Positions 31,932 to 40,300 of a stretch of 50,889 bases of DNA are shown here, in pieces. The stretch is taken from assembly GCA_031430575.1 (NCBI GenBank), contig JANPBT010000029.1, forward strand, positions 1 to 50,889, written 5' to 3'. The translations under genes and the position numbers were made by a program. The notes below the pieces were generated by a model. That model worked only from the letters and a program-made list of their open reading frames with translations. It was not told where the DNA came from and did not search any database. Each line of letters starts with the position of its first letter. Within the stretch, counting starts at the first letter, position 1. The DNA is from JANMDS01 sp031430575. GTDB lineage: Bacteria > Pseudomonadota > Gammaproteobacteria > Burkholderiales > Casimicrobiaceae.

Positions 31932-32465
31932 ATGAATTTCGAAATGAATCGCCGTGATTTTTTAACTGCATCGGCAAAAATAAGTGCTGCAGCGGCGACC
32001 GTCGCTGCGGTGCCCGCGGCATTGGCCGCGCCGATTGATGCCCCAGCACCTGCGAGCGTACACGCCGATTTACTGCGCGCCCTTGGCATGCGGATTGGCT
32101 TAGACGCGGCCGCTGAAATCGGCACGTTTGGTGAAGCGCTATCAGTGACCTATTTTGACGCTGCGGGCGCGAGCATTGACCCCTTGCGCGAAGGCATTGA
32201 AGACGGCGCGCGCTTGGGCGTGAGTTGCGGCGCGGTCTGCGTTGAATCATCGCTGCCGTATGGCGATGTGCTCGGAATTGCTTACTTCCGCGATGCTCAT
32301 TCTGGGCGCACGGCGCGGGTCGAAATTTACCCGTCTGCGCTGACGCAAATCGAGCTCATCTCGCAAGGCACGCGCTCTGGTAGCCTGCAAAAGCAAGCGA
32401 TCATGACGGCATCGGCCGATAGTTTGTATAGCTTAACGGCGGCATCTTCGCTGCGCTTTGCCTAA
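31932..32465 (+). CDS. Tat-exported protein of unknown function
   Basis: This protein of about 177 residues has a twin-arginine signal (NRRDFLTASAKISAAAATVAA, quoted as NRRDFLTASAKISAA). I chose the ATG at 31932 because AAGGGAGATCGAC lies before it and the Tat motif then starts at residue 6. The mature part has two conserved-looking segments, GTFGEALSVTYFDAAGASIDP and ARVEIYPSALTQIELI, but no family I recognise. Tat export implies folding before export, often with a cofactor. It has no clear operon partner. Confidence 0.7.
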   Translation: MNFEMNRRDFLTASAKISAAAATVAAVPAALAAPIDAPAPASVHADLLRALGMRIGLDAAAEIGTFGEALSVTYFDAAGASIDPLREGIEDGARLGVSCGAVCVESSLPYGDVLGIAYFRDAHSGRTARVEIYPSALTQIELISQGTRSGSLQKQAIMTASADSLYSLTAASSLRFA

Positions 32466-32479
32466 CGCTTGATTTGACC

Positions 32480-33637
32480 TTAGCCTAAGCGCTCGTCCAA
32501 TCCAAAGGGGACGGGCGCGAAGGGATGCGCCGCCAATACCTGCGGCGCAATTTCAGCCCCAAAGCCTGGACGCGCGAGCGCTGCAAACGTACCGCTCACC
32601 ACAAGGGGATGCGCACCACCAACGCACTCGGTAAAAAGTGGGCTTTCACCCAGTTGAACCTCCAGCAAATCAAGCGCTGGATGGGCAACGCAAGCATGCA
32701 CGCTGGCGAAATTGCAGATCGGGCCCGTGGGGTTGTGTGGCGCAACTCGTACGCCTGCTTTTTGCGCGGCGTCAGCGATGCGCAAGAGCGCGGCGATGCC
32801 GCCGCAATACTTAACATCGGGCATCACGATATCGTAAACGCCGCGCGCAAAAAGTGGCGCAAAGCCTGCCACTTCTACCGCCATTTCCGCGCCCGCAAGC
32901 ACGATACCCTTCGCGTTGGCTTGATGGCGCAGGCGCAGTAGGCCGTCGTGATCTGATTCCGAAATGGGGCACTCATACCACGCAATACCGGCCTCGGCTA
33001 ACGTATCAAGCACGTGCACAGCCGTTTGCAAATCAAATCGCCAATGGCAATCGACATACACCTTAGCCAGCCCAGAGACCGCATCGCAGACCGCGCGCAC
33101 GCGGGCGATTGCGGCATCTAGCAAGGCCAAATCTGCGCCGCAGGTATCGGGAAATATACCGTCAAAGGGCGCGATTTTGACCGCCGAAAAGCCTTGCGCG
33201 ACGGCTGCCCGCGCGGCGGCGGCAAAGCCTTGCGGCGTGCGCGGCTGCGTGGCGCGATTAATATTGGCGTAAACCGTCACCCGCGCGCGCGCAGGGCGGT
33301 CGGCGAAAAGCGCCCATACCGGCAGACTCCGCGTGCGTGCAAACGCATCGGTGAGCGCTTGCTCAGTCGCGCTTTTGACCGCATGGGCGATCATTGCGCC
33401 GGGGCTATGCGCAAAAGTCTTGCAGAGCATAGCAATATCGGACAACTGCCGCATTTCAGCGCCCAATACCTGCGGCGCAAATTGGGCTGCATAGGCGCGC
33501 AGGAGCGGCTCCCAACCATTAAGCGAGCATTCGCCGATGCCTTGCACGCCGTCGGCAGTCTCAATCGCAATGAAGCTCCAATTGGTTTTTGGATTTACGT
33601 TGAGTGCGTGAAACTCAAAACGGACAATTTTCATCAT
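32480..33637 (-). CDS. Mandelate racemase/muconate lactonizing enzyme family protein
   Basis: This enolase-superfamily enzyme of about 385 residues has an N-terminal capping domain. The barrel shows the catalytic Lys segment SAVKIAPFDGIF, metal ligands in VYVDCHWRF, WYECPISESD and LAGAEM, then MPDVKYCGGI and APHNPTGPI (His/Asp). These enzymes abstract a proton alpha to a carboxylate, typically of sugar acids. I start at the ATG at 33637 (MMKIVRFEF); an upstream in-frame ATG gives 14 extra residues. It contains three exact repeat copies, reading IAPQVL, TCGADL and FAPQVL. It is divergent from a Bug receptor gene, a common pairing for acid uptake. Confidence 0.85.
   Translation of the reverse strand: MMKIVRFEFHALNVNPKTNWSFIAIETADGVQGIGECSLNGWEPLLRAYAAQFAPQVLGAEMRQLSDIAMLCKTFAHSPGAMIAHAVKSATEQALTDAFARTRSLPVWALFADRPARARVTVYANINRATQPRTPQGFAAAARAAVAQGFSAVKIAPFDGIFPDTCGADLALLDAAIARVRAVCDAVSGLAKVYVDCHWRFDLQTAVHVLDTLAEAGIAWYECPISESDHDGLLRLRHQANAKGIVLAGAEMAVEVAGFAPLFARGVYDIVMPDVKYCGGIAALLRIADAAQKAGVRVAPHNPTGPICNFASVHACVAHPALDLLEVQLGESPLFTECVGGAHPLVVSGTFAALARPGFGAEIAPQVLAAHPFAPVPFGLDERLG
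32537..32549 (+). repeat. Dispersed 13-bp repeat inside the enolase-superfamily gene (reads IAPQVL)
   Basis: Exact copy near the C-terminus of the minus-strand gene. Confidence 0.9.
33134..33146 (-). repeat. Dispersed 13-bp repeat inside the enolase-superfamily gene (reads TCGADL)
   Basis: Exact copy with GATTT flank in gene sense, in yet another reading frame. Confidence 0.9.
33467..33479 (+). repeat. Dispersed 13-bp repeat inside the enolase-superfamily gene (reads FAPQVL)
   Basis: Exact copy in the capping domain. Confidence 0.9.
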
Positions 33638-33714
33638 TTTGCGTGGACTCGTGATTTCAAAATCGTAAAATGCAACCACCGCATGATAGTGCGCACGCGC
33701 TTTGGAGAAATTCT

Positions 33715-34677
33715 ATGAAATCGTTTTTGATACGTTTGGCGATTGCTGCGCTGCTGGCAAGTCCGACCGCGTTTGCCCAGTCTTACCCGTCTAAGCCGAT
33801 TAAGCTCATCGTGCCGAGCGCACCGGGTGATGGCTCAGATCTCATCGCCAGGCTCATCGGGCAAAAAGTCAGTGAAGCGTGGGGCCAGAGTGTCGTGATC
33901 GAAAATCGGCCTGGCGCAGGCGGTGTGATCGGAACCGAGGCGGCGGCAAAGGCCGCGCCCGATGGCTACACCTTAATCATCGGCAATGCCGGATCCCACG
34001 CGATTAATCAAGCGCTCTACAAATCATTGCCTTACGACGTCGTACGCGATTTCGCGCCGGTCTCGCTGCTGGCTTCCGCGCCCAATGTATTTGTCGTCAA
34101 TGCATCGATCCCTGCAAATTCGGTGATTGAATTCATCGCGCTTGCGAAGTCGCAGCCCGGGAAATTTGCGTTCGCCTCAGGCGGTAACGGCTCATCTGCC
34201 CATCTCAATGGCGAGATGCTCAACGCCCTGGCTGATCTTAAGCTTACGCATATTCCTTACAAAGGCGCAACGCCCGCCATCACCGATACTTTAGCGGGGG
34301 TCACGCAGCTGATGATTGGAAATTTGCCACCGATCTTGCCTCATATTAAATCTGGAAAATTAAAAGCGATTGCCGTAACGACGATGACGCGTACAAGCGC
34401 GCTGCCCGACGTGCCGCCGATGGCAGATACCATCAGCGGCTATGAATCGTTAGCGTGGTTCGGCCTATTTGCGCCGGCCAATACGCCAAAAGAAATCATC
34501 GCGAAATGGCACGAGGAGCTCGTGCGCGTATTAAAGCTTGCTGACGTGCGCGAGCGCATTGAAAAAATGGGCTTTGATGTGGTGGGAAATTCACCAGATC
34601 AATATGCAACCATCGTGCGCAACGATATTAAAAAATGGCAACGAGTCGTGCTGATGTCGGGCGCGAAATCAGACTAA
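33715..34677 (+). CDS. Bug family (tripartite tricarboxylate) solute-binding protein
   Basis: This protein of about 320 residues has a signal peptide (MKSFLIRLAIAALLASPTAF, cleaved before QSYPSKPI). Family hallmarks are YPSKPIKLIVPSAPGDGSD, IGQKVSEAWGQSVVIENRPG, IGTEAAAKAAPDGYTL and LPYDVVRDFAPVSL. Bug proteins bind carboxylates and related compounds in the periplasm; Burkholderiales carry many copies without adjacent TctA/TctB permeases, as here. The start at 33715 follows TTGGAGAAATTCT. It is divergent from the enolase-superfamily gene, so the bound acid may be that enzyme's substrate. Confidence 0.93.
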   Translation: MKSFLIRLAIAALLASPTAFAQSYPSKPIKLIVPSAPGDGSDLIARLIGQKVSEAWGQSVVIENRPGAGGVIGTEAAAKAAPDGYTLIIGNAGSHAINQALYKSLPYDVVRDFAPVSLLASAPNVFVVNASIPANSVIEFIALAKSQPGKFAFASGGNGSSAHLNGEMLNALADLKLTHIPYKGATPAITDTLAGVTQLMIGNLPPILPHIKSGKLKAIAVTTMTRTSALPDVPPMADTISGYESLAWFGLFAPANTPKEIIAKWHEELVRVLKLADVRERIEKMGFDVVGNSPDQYATIVRNDIKKWQRVVLMSGAKSD

Positions 34678-34701
34678 CTTATTGGCTAGGGTGGAGATTA
34701 G

Positions 34702-35148
34702 ATGCACGTCCAAATAAAAATTATCAACGATGCGATTCGCGTGCATTTGCCTGCGTACGCGACGCCCGGCGCGGCCGGGCTTGACTTGCGCGCCTGCATA
34801 CCTGCGGCGCAGATTTTGGAGCCTGGGCAAACAATTTTGATCGCTACTGGTATTGCGATGTACTTGGCTGACCCAGGATTTGCCGCAATGATTTTGCCGC
34901 GCTCTGGGCTTGGCGCGAAGCACGGCATCGTGCTCGGTAATTTGGTGGGGTTAATTGATTCCGACTATCAGGGGGAGCTCATGATTCCAACCTGGAACCG
35001 TGGGCAAAAACCATTCACGATTGAGCCGATGGAGCGCATCGCGCAGATGATTATTGTGCCGGTCGTGCAAGCACAATTTAATATCGTTGAGACCTTTGAT
35101 GGCAGCGCCCGCGGTGCGGGCGGCTTTGGCAGCACCGGCACGCGCTAA
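34702..35148 (+). CDS. dut: Deoxyuridine 5'-triphosphate nucleotidohydrolase (dUTPase)
   Basis: This 148-residue protein hydrolyses dUTP to dUMP, giving precursor for dTMP and keeping uracil out of DNA. All five trimeric dUTPase motifs are seen: PGAAGLDLRA, LPRSGLGAKHGI, NLVGLIDSDYQGEL, RIAQMII and RGAGGFGSTG. AGATTAG precedes the ATG. An exact repeat copy encodes CIPAAQI between motif 1 and the next strand, where homologues vary. Confidence 0.96.
   Translation: MHVQIKIINDAIRVHLPAYATPGAAGLDLRACIPAAQILEPGQTILIATGIAMYLADPGFAAMILPRSGLGAKHGIVLGNLVGLIDSDYQGELMIPTWNRGQKPFTIEPMERIAQMIIVPVVQAQFNIVETFDGSARGAGGFGSTGTR
34799..34811 (+). repeat. Dispersed 13-bp repeat inside dut (reads CIPAAQI)
   Basis: Exact copy with GATTT flank, in a variable loop between conserved motifs. 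Confidence 0.9.
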
Positions 35149-35278
35149 GCATAGAAATAGCGCCTCGTCTCCCACAAAAATCGCGCACTCCATCCGCCAT
35201 TTAGGGGATGCGCAAGGCATGGCGTCCAGCGTAAATTGACCGTATTAAACCGATAAGACCGGATAGTAGGGTGGGCAG

Positions 35279-35587
35279 ATGACTATTTACAGCCTTGAAA
35301 AAAACGCACCGCCGCACGCGCATTGGCGTGTGGTGTTCTCCGAAGCCCACGGCGGTGCGAGTGTGTGGTGGTGGCTCGGGCGGGTCTTTCCTTTGATTGG
35401 CGCATGGCTTTGGGCAGATCGCCTTGCCGCAGCCTCGCCTTTTCTTGGCGACACGTTTGCTTTTTTATTTGGTTGGCTGGTCTTGGAAGGATTCGTTCGC
35501 TTGCTTGGGCATTTATTTCTGCAGATTAGCGCTTTGCATGATCACGCTGCTGCAACAAGATCTGCAGCCCAGCATCTGCAGCCATAA
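35279..35587 (+). CDS. Small membrane protein of unknown function
   Basis: This 102-residue protein has two hydrophobic segments (about residues 32-58 and 60-85) and a soluble N-terminus (HAHWRVVFSEAHGGASVWW). I recognise no family. GGGTGGGCAG lies before the ATG. Its last 62 bases overlap the convergent end of tcdA, so the two genes share coding DNA on opposite strands. Confidence 0.5.
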   Translation: MTIYSLEKNAPPHAHWRVVFSEAHGGASVWWWLGRVFPLIGAWLWADRLAAASPFLGDTFAFLFGWLVLEGFVRLLGHLFLQISALHDHAAATRSAAQHLQP

Positions 35588-36284
35588 ACCCCATCGTTGC
35601 AGTGACGGTCACGACTGATCCATAACCCGCGCAAGCCAGACCGCCTACAGCACTCGCGCCGACGCGCGGCTCATCGGAGCTCACGCAACGCACGCGCATT
35701 TTTCCGATCTTCGCAAACGCATACCTGCGGCGCAACTCTGAGCGCACCCGCGATAAAAGTGGATCGTGCGTCACCGCGCTCAAATCGTTGATGCCCAATT
35801 TTGTGGACGCACATTTACCACCGGCGCCTCCGCAGACGACGATTGCAAGCCCCTGCGACTGGCAATGCGCGATCATCGCAGCTTTGACCCTGGGCACGTC
35901 GATACAGTCGATGACGAGGTGGGTCGCCCCGGACGTGAGCAGCTTCGGGATGTTTTCAAGCTCAACAAAACTGTCAATGCATGTCACGCGACACGCCGGA
36001 TTAATATCTGCGATCCGCGCGGCAAGCACTTCGATTTTCGCCCGCCCTAAGGTAGAGATGAGCGCGGGCAATTGTCGATTGAGATTAGATTCAGCCAGAT
36101 GATCCATATCAATCAAGCGCAACGCGCCAACGCCGCTACGGGCGAGCGCCTCGACCGCCCAACTGCCGACCCCACCAACGCCAACGATAGTGACCGAAGC
36201 TTGCGCCAAATAGGCCGCAGCGCTTTCCCCAAACAGGCGATCAATACCGCCAAAGGCGCGCTGCGCATCAAATTGCATTTCCAT
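35526..36284 (-). CDS. tcdA: tRNA threonylcarbamoyladenosine dehydratase (TcdA/CsdL)
   Basis: This 252-residue E1-like enzyme converts t6A37 to cyclic t6A in tRNAs using ATP. It has the nucleotide-binding motif VGVGGVGSWAVEALARSGVG (about residues 34-53), RLIDMDHLAESNLNRQLPA and the conserved IDCIDVPRVKAAMIAHC. A C-terminal segment FVELENI and GLACAGYGSVVTVTATMGF completes the family pattern. An exact repeat encodes LRRRYAF. It is convergent with the small membrane protein gene. Confidence 0.93.
   Translation of the reverse strand: MEMQFDAQRAFGGIDRLFGESAAAYLAQASVTIVGVGGVGSWAVEALARSGVGALRLIDMDHLAESNLNRQLPALISTLGRAKIEVLAARIADINPACRVTCIDSFVELENIPKLLTSGATHLVIDCIDVPRVKAAMIAHCQSQGLAIVVCGGAGGKCASTKLGINDLSAVTHDPLLSRVRSELRRRYAFAKIGKMRVRCVSSDEPRVGASAVGGLACAGYGSVVTVTATMGFMAADAGLQILLQQRDHAKR
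35722..35734 (+). repeat. Dispersed 13-bp repeat inside tcdA (reads LRRRYA)
   Basis: Exact copy in a reading frame not used in the other genes. Confidence 0.9.
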
Positions 36285-36356
36285 GCGCGGATTTTGCCGT
36301 GCTTTTCGTGTCGTCGGGCAAAATTAAACGATGGTCATGCTCGTTACAATCAGGCG

Positions 36357-37217
36357 ATGAAATTTACAAGCAGAATCATCGCGTTGACGCGATTCGCACT
36401 TTGCGCAACGGCGGCTAGTGTCGGCATTGCACAGGCGCAAGTATTGCGGTTTTCGGCAGTGCCAGAAGAGCCCATCGCAGTGATGCAAGCGCGCTTCGCA
36501 CCGCTCCTAAAATATTTGGAAACGCGTGGTCTGACGGCCGTTTGGGTACCGATGCCAGATATGGCGAGTTTCGTCGATGCCATGGCGGCAAAGCGCGTCG
36601 ATTTCGTGTGGACCAATGGTTTTGGCTATGTGCAAGCCCGCAAGCTGATGAATGGAAATCTAACGCCGATCGCACAAAGGGCTGAAGATTCGCAATTTCA
36701 ATCAGTCTTCGTGACCCACGATCCCGAGATTCGCGCACTGGCAGATTTTGCTGACAAAACGCTCGTCTTCGGGCCGCGCAATAGTGTCTCTGGGCATTTG
36801 ATGCCGCGCTATTTTTTGTCTACCCAATCACCGGGTACGACCGAAAAAATCAAAGCCATCAAGCATGCGATATCGCATGAAGCGGCCATTACGCAAATCG
36901 TTGCGAAGCAAGCCGATATTGCTGCGGTAAATCTCGCAGCTTGGGATCGAATGAATGCCGAAGGCAAAATTGATGCGAGTACGGTGCGCGTCATGCACAC
37001 CACGCCAACATTTTTTGACTACTGTTTTGCAGTGCCGGGGGATCGTGACCCCGCACTCGTGACGGCGCTTCAAAATGCGCTCATCGGCCTCGATCCACGA
37101 CGCAGCGAGCACCAGCCGATTCTGCGTGCGTTACGTGCCGCACGCATTATTACCAGCACTGAGGAGAACTACACGCTGCTAGAAGCGGCGGCCAAGCAAG
37201 CAGGGATATTGCGCTAA
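36357..37217 (+). CDS. PhnD-like phosphate/phosphonate ABC-type substrate-binding protein
   Basis: This protein of about 286 residues has a signal peptide (cleavage after GIAQA). The PhnD pattern is FAPLLKYLETRG, VDFVWTNGFGYVQA, FGPRNSVSGHLMPRYFL and DIAAVNLAAWDRM. Relatives bind phosphonate, phosphite or other oxyanions in the periplasm. I chose the ATG at 36357; the frame is open further upstream but only the signal peptide here makes sense. No ABC permease or ATPase gene is adjacent, so it is an orphan receptor or acts with a sensor elsewhere. Confidence 0.85.
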   Translation: MKFTSRIIALTRFALCATAASVGIAQAQVLRFSAVPEEPIAVMQARFAPLLKYLETRGLTAVWVPMPDMASFVDAMAAKRVDFVWTNGFGYVQARKLMNGNLTPIAQRAEDSQFQSVFVTHDPEIRALADFADKTLVFGPRNSVSGHLMPRYFLSTQSPGTTEKIKAIKHAISHEAAITQIVAKQADIAAVNLAAWDRMNAEGKIDASTVRVMHTTPTFFDYCFAVPGDRDPALVTALQNALIGLDPRRSEHQPILRALRAARIITSTEENYTLLEAAAKQAGILR

Positions 37218-37294
37218 TTTAGGCTTTTTTCTGCGTGCGATCCTAGCCGGCAGAATTGCAGATTTCTAGTGAGCGCAATGTCATTTTTCTGAAA

Positions 37295-37307
37295 TACCTG
37301 CGGCGCA
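37295..37307 (+). repeat. Dispersed 13-bp repeat between the PhnD-like gene and rpoC
   Basis: Exact copy with the full 20-base consensus, 31 bases before the terminator. Confidence 0.92.
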
Positions 37308-37338
37308 GATTTGCTTGTTTTTTGATGATTTTCCAATC

Positions 37339-37367
37339 AAAAAAGCCCGCAAAAGCGGGCTTTTTTG
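37339..37367. terminator. Bidirectional terminator of rpoC and the PhnD-like gene
   Basis: AAAAAAGCCCGC and GCGGGCTTTTTT flank a 4-nt AAAA loop. The stem is perfect and is followed by a T-run on either strand. Confidence 0.92.
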
Positions 37368-37383
37368 TAATCGAGAAGTTGCG

Positions 37384-40300
37384 TTATGCAGCTTGCTCTT
37401 CGGTTGATACTGCGGCGGCAGCTTGGTTTTGATCTTCAAGCGCTTGCAGCTCTTGCGAGGCTGAAAGCTGCGCCGAGCGTTGACGCGCGCGGTGGTAAGC
37501 CAGCCCAGTGCCGGCAGGAATCAGGCGACCCACGATTACGTTTTCTTTCAAGCCGCGCAATTCATCGCGCTTGCCCATAATGGCAGCCTCGGTGAGCACA
37601 CGCGTGGTTTCTTGGAAGGACGCAGCAGAGATAAACGAATCAGTAGACAACGATGCTTTAGTGATCCCCAACAGCATGAAGTTGTATTGGGCCGGCGCTT
37701 TGTTATCCGCGACCACTTTTTCGTTTTCAGCCAATACATCGGAGCGCTCAACCGTCTCGCCCGTAATAAAGCGACTATCACCTGGCTGCGAGATTTGGAC
37801 ACGGCGCAACATCTGGCGGACGATCACTTCAATGTGCTTGTCGTTAATCTTCACGCCTTGCAAGCGATAAACCTCTTGCACTTCGTCGATAATGTAACGG
37901 GCAAGCGCCTCGACGCCACGCAAACGCAAGATGTCATGCGGATCTGGCGGACCGTCAACAATCAACTCACCTTTGTTGACGACTTGACCGTCGTGCGCGA
38001 GCACGTGCTTATCTTTCGGAATCAAGTACTCGTGCGGGTTGCCATCGAGATCGGTAATGATCAAGCGCTGCTTACCTTTGGTGTCTTTACCGAACGATAC
38101 CGTGCCGGTGACTTCTGCAAGGATGCCTGCATCTTTCGGCGAACGTGCTTCAAACAATTCAGCGACACGGGGCAGACCGCCGGTAATGTCACGCGTTTTG
38201 GAAGTCTCTTGCGGAATACGCGCGATCACTTCACCAACACCGACGTCCTGACCATCTTTCACCGTGATAATGGCGCCGATTTGGAAGGTCACTGTGACCG
38301 AGACATCGGTGCCAGAAATCTTAACCTCTTCGCCAGCGCTATCGAGCAATTTGATTTGCGGACGTACGCCCTTGCTCGTAACGGTGCTGCGACGCTTTGG
38401 ATCGATGACCACGAGCGTTGAAATGCCCGTCACTTCATCGGTTTGCTTGGCAACGGTGACGCCTTCTTCGACGTTTTCGAAGCGAACACGACCCGCATAT
38501 TCGGTCACGATTGGACGCGCTGTCGCATCCCACGTTGCCAATACTTGCCCGACTTTAACGGGATTGCTATCAACGACATTCATCGTTGCGCCGTACGGCA
38601 CTTTATGGCGCTCTTTCTCCCGACCGGTATCATCGGAAATCACGAGCTCAGCAGAACGCGCGATCACAATCTTATCGCCCTTGGCATTGGTCACATACCG
38701 CATCGTGCCGGCAAAATTCACCAGCCCAACGGATTTAGATTCCAATTGCGATGCCGATGCAGTACGCGATGCTGCGCCACCGATGTGGAAAGTACGCATT
38801 GTTAACTGCGTGCCGGGCTCGCCGATCGATTGCGCGGCGATAACACCAACCGCTTCACCAACGTTGACTAGCACGCCACGACCTAGATCACGACCGTAGC
38901 ATTTTGCACACAAACCAAATCGTGTTTCACACGAAAGCGGGGTGCGTACGCGCACTTCGTCAACGCCTGCTTTGTCGATGACGTCAACGAGCTCTTCGGT
39001 AAGCACAACATTGGTCGCAGCGATGACGGCCTGCGTTTCAGGATGAACGATGTCGGTCACCACAGTACGCCCTAAGATCCGGTCGCGTAGCGGCTCGATC
39101 ACATCGCCGCCCTGCATGATCGCTTTCATGGATACGCCATTGAGCGTTCCGCAATCATCTTCGACCACAACCAAATCTTGGGTCACATCGACGAGACGAC
39201 GGGTCAGGTAGCCCGAGTTTGCGGTCTTCAATGCCGTATCGGCCAAGCCTTTACGTGCACCGTGCGTTGAGATGAAATACTGGAGGACGTTCAAGCCTTC
39301 CCGGAAGTTTGCGGTGATTGGCGTTTCGATGATCGAGCCATCAGGCTTAGCCATCAATCCGCGCATCCCGGCAAGCTGCTTAATCTGCGCTGCAGAGCCA
39401 CGGGCGCCGGAATCTGCCATCATGTAGATCGAGTTAAATGAATCTTGACGCACTTGCTTGCCATCACGATCAGTCACCATCTCGGAGCCGAGGTGCGTCA
39501 TCATCGCCTTAGCGATTTCGTCACCCGCTTTACCCCAAATATCGACCACTTTGTTGTAGCGCTCACCCGGCGTGACCAAGCCTGAGGTGTATTGCTGCTC
39601 TACTTCTTTAACTTCGCCTTCAGCTGCGGCGATGATCGAGTCTTTTTCAGCAGGCACGAGCATATCGTCTGCCGCGAAGCTCATCCCAGCACGCGTTGCT
39701 AAGCGGAAGCCCGCCTGCATCAACTGATCCGCAAATATCACGGTCTCACGCAATCCGCAGGTGCGGAAGCAGGTATTGATGAGTTTAGAAATTTCTTTCT
39801 TTTTCAACGGACGATTGAGCACCGAGAACGGCAAGCCATCGGGCAAAATTTCCGACAACATGGCGCGACCGATCGTAGTCTCGTAACGCTTGAGAGTTGG
39901 CGTTTTGTCGCCATTTGCGCCGACGATCACTTCGCGAATGCGCACAGACACTTTGGCGTGAATGTGGGCGACGCGGTTTTCGTAAGCACGATGCACTTCA
40001 GAGACGTCGGAAAATTTCATCCCCTCGCCGGCAACGTTGATGCGCTCACGCGTAGCGTAATACAGGCCAAGCACAATATCTTGCGACGGAACGATGCAAG
40101 GCTCGCCATTTGATGGAAGCAAGACGTTATTTGATGCAAGCATCAGCGAACGGCACTCCATCTGAGCTTCAAGCGAGAGTGGCACGTGTACAGCCATTTG
40201 ATCGCCATCAAAGTCGGCGTTAAAGGCGGTACAGACCAGCGGATGCAATTGAATTGCTTTGCCTTCAATCAACACGGGCTCAAACGCTTGAATGCCTAAG

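Noticed and set aside
31517..32125. Minus-strand 202-codon frame opposite the Tat-exported protein
   Set aside because: It lies opposite a gene with a clear signal peptide and ribosome-binding site, has low-complexity Ala/Arg/Ser composition and no family resemblance.
37480..38899. Long plus-strand frames opposite rpoC
   Set aside because: rpoC is unmistakable and these frames have no start signals or family matches.
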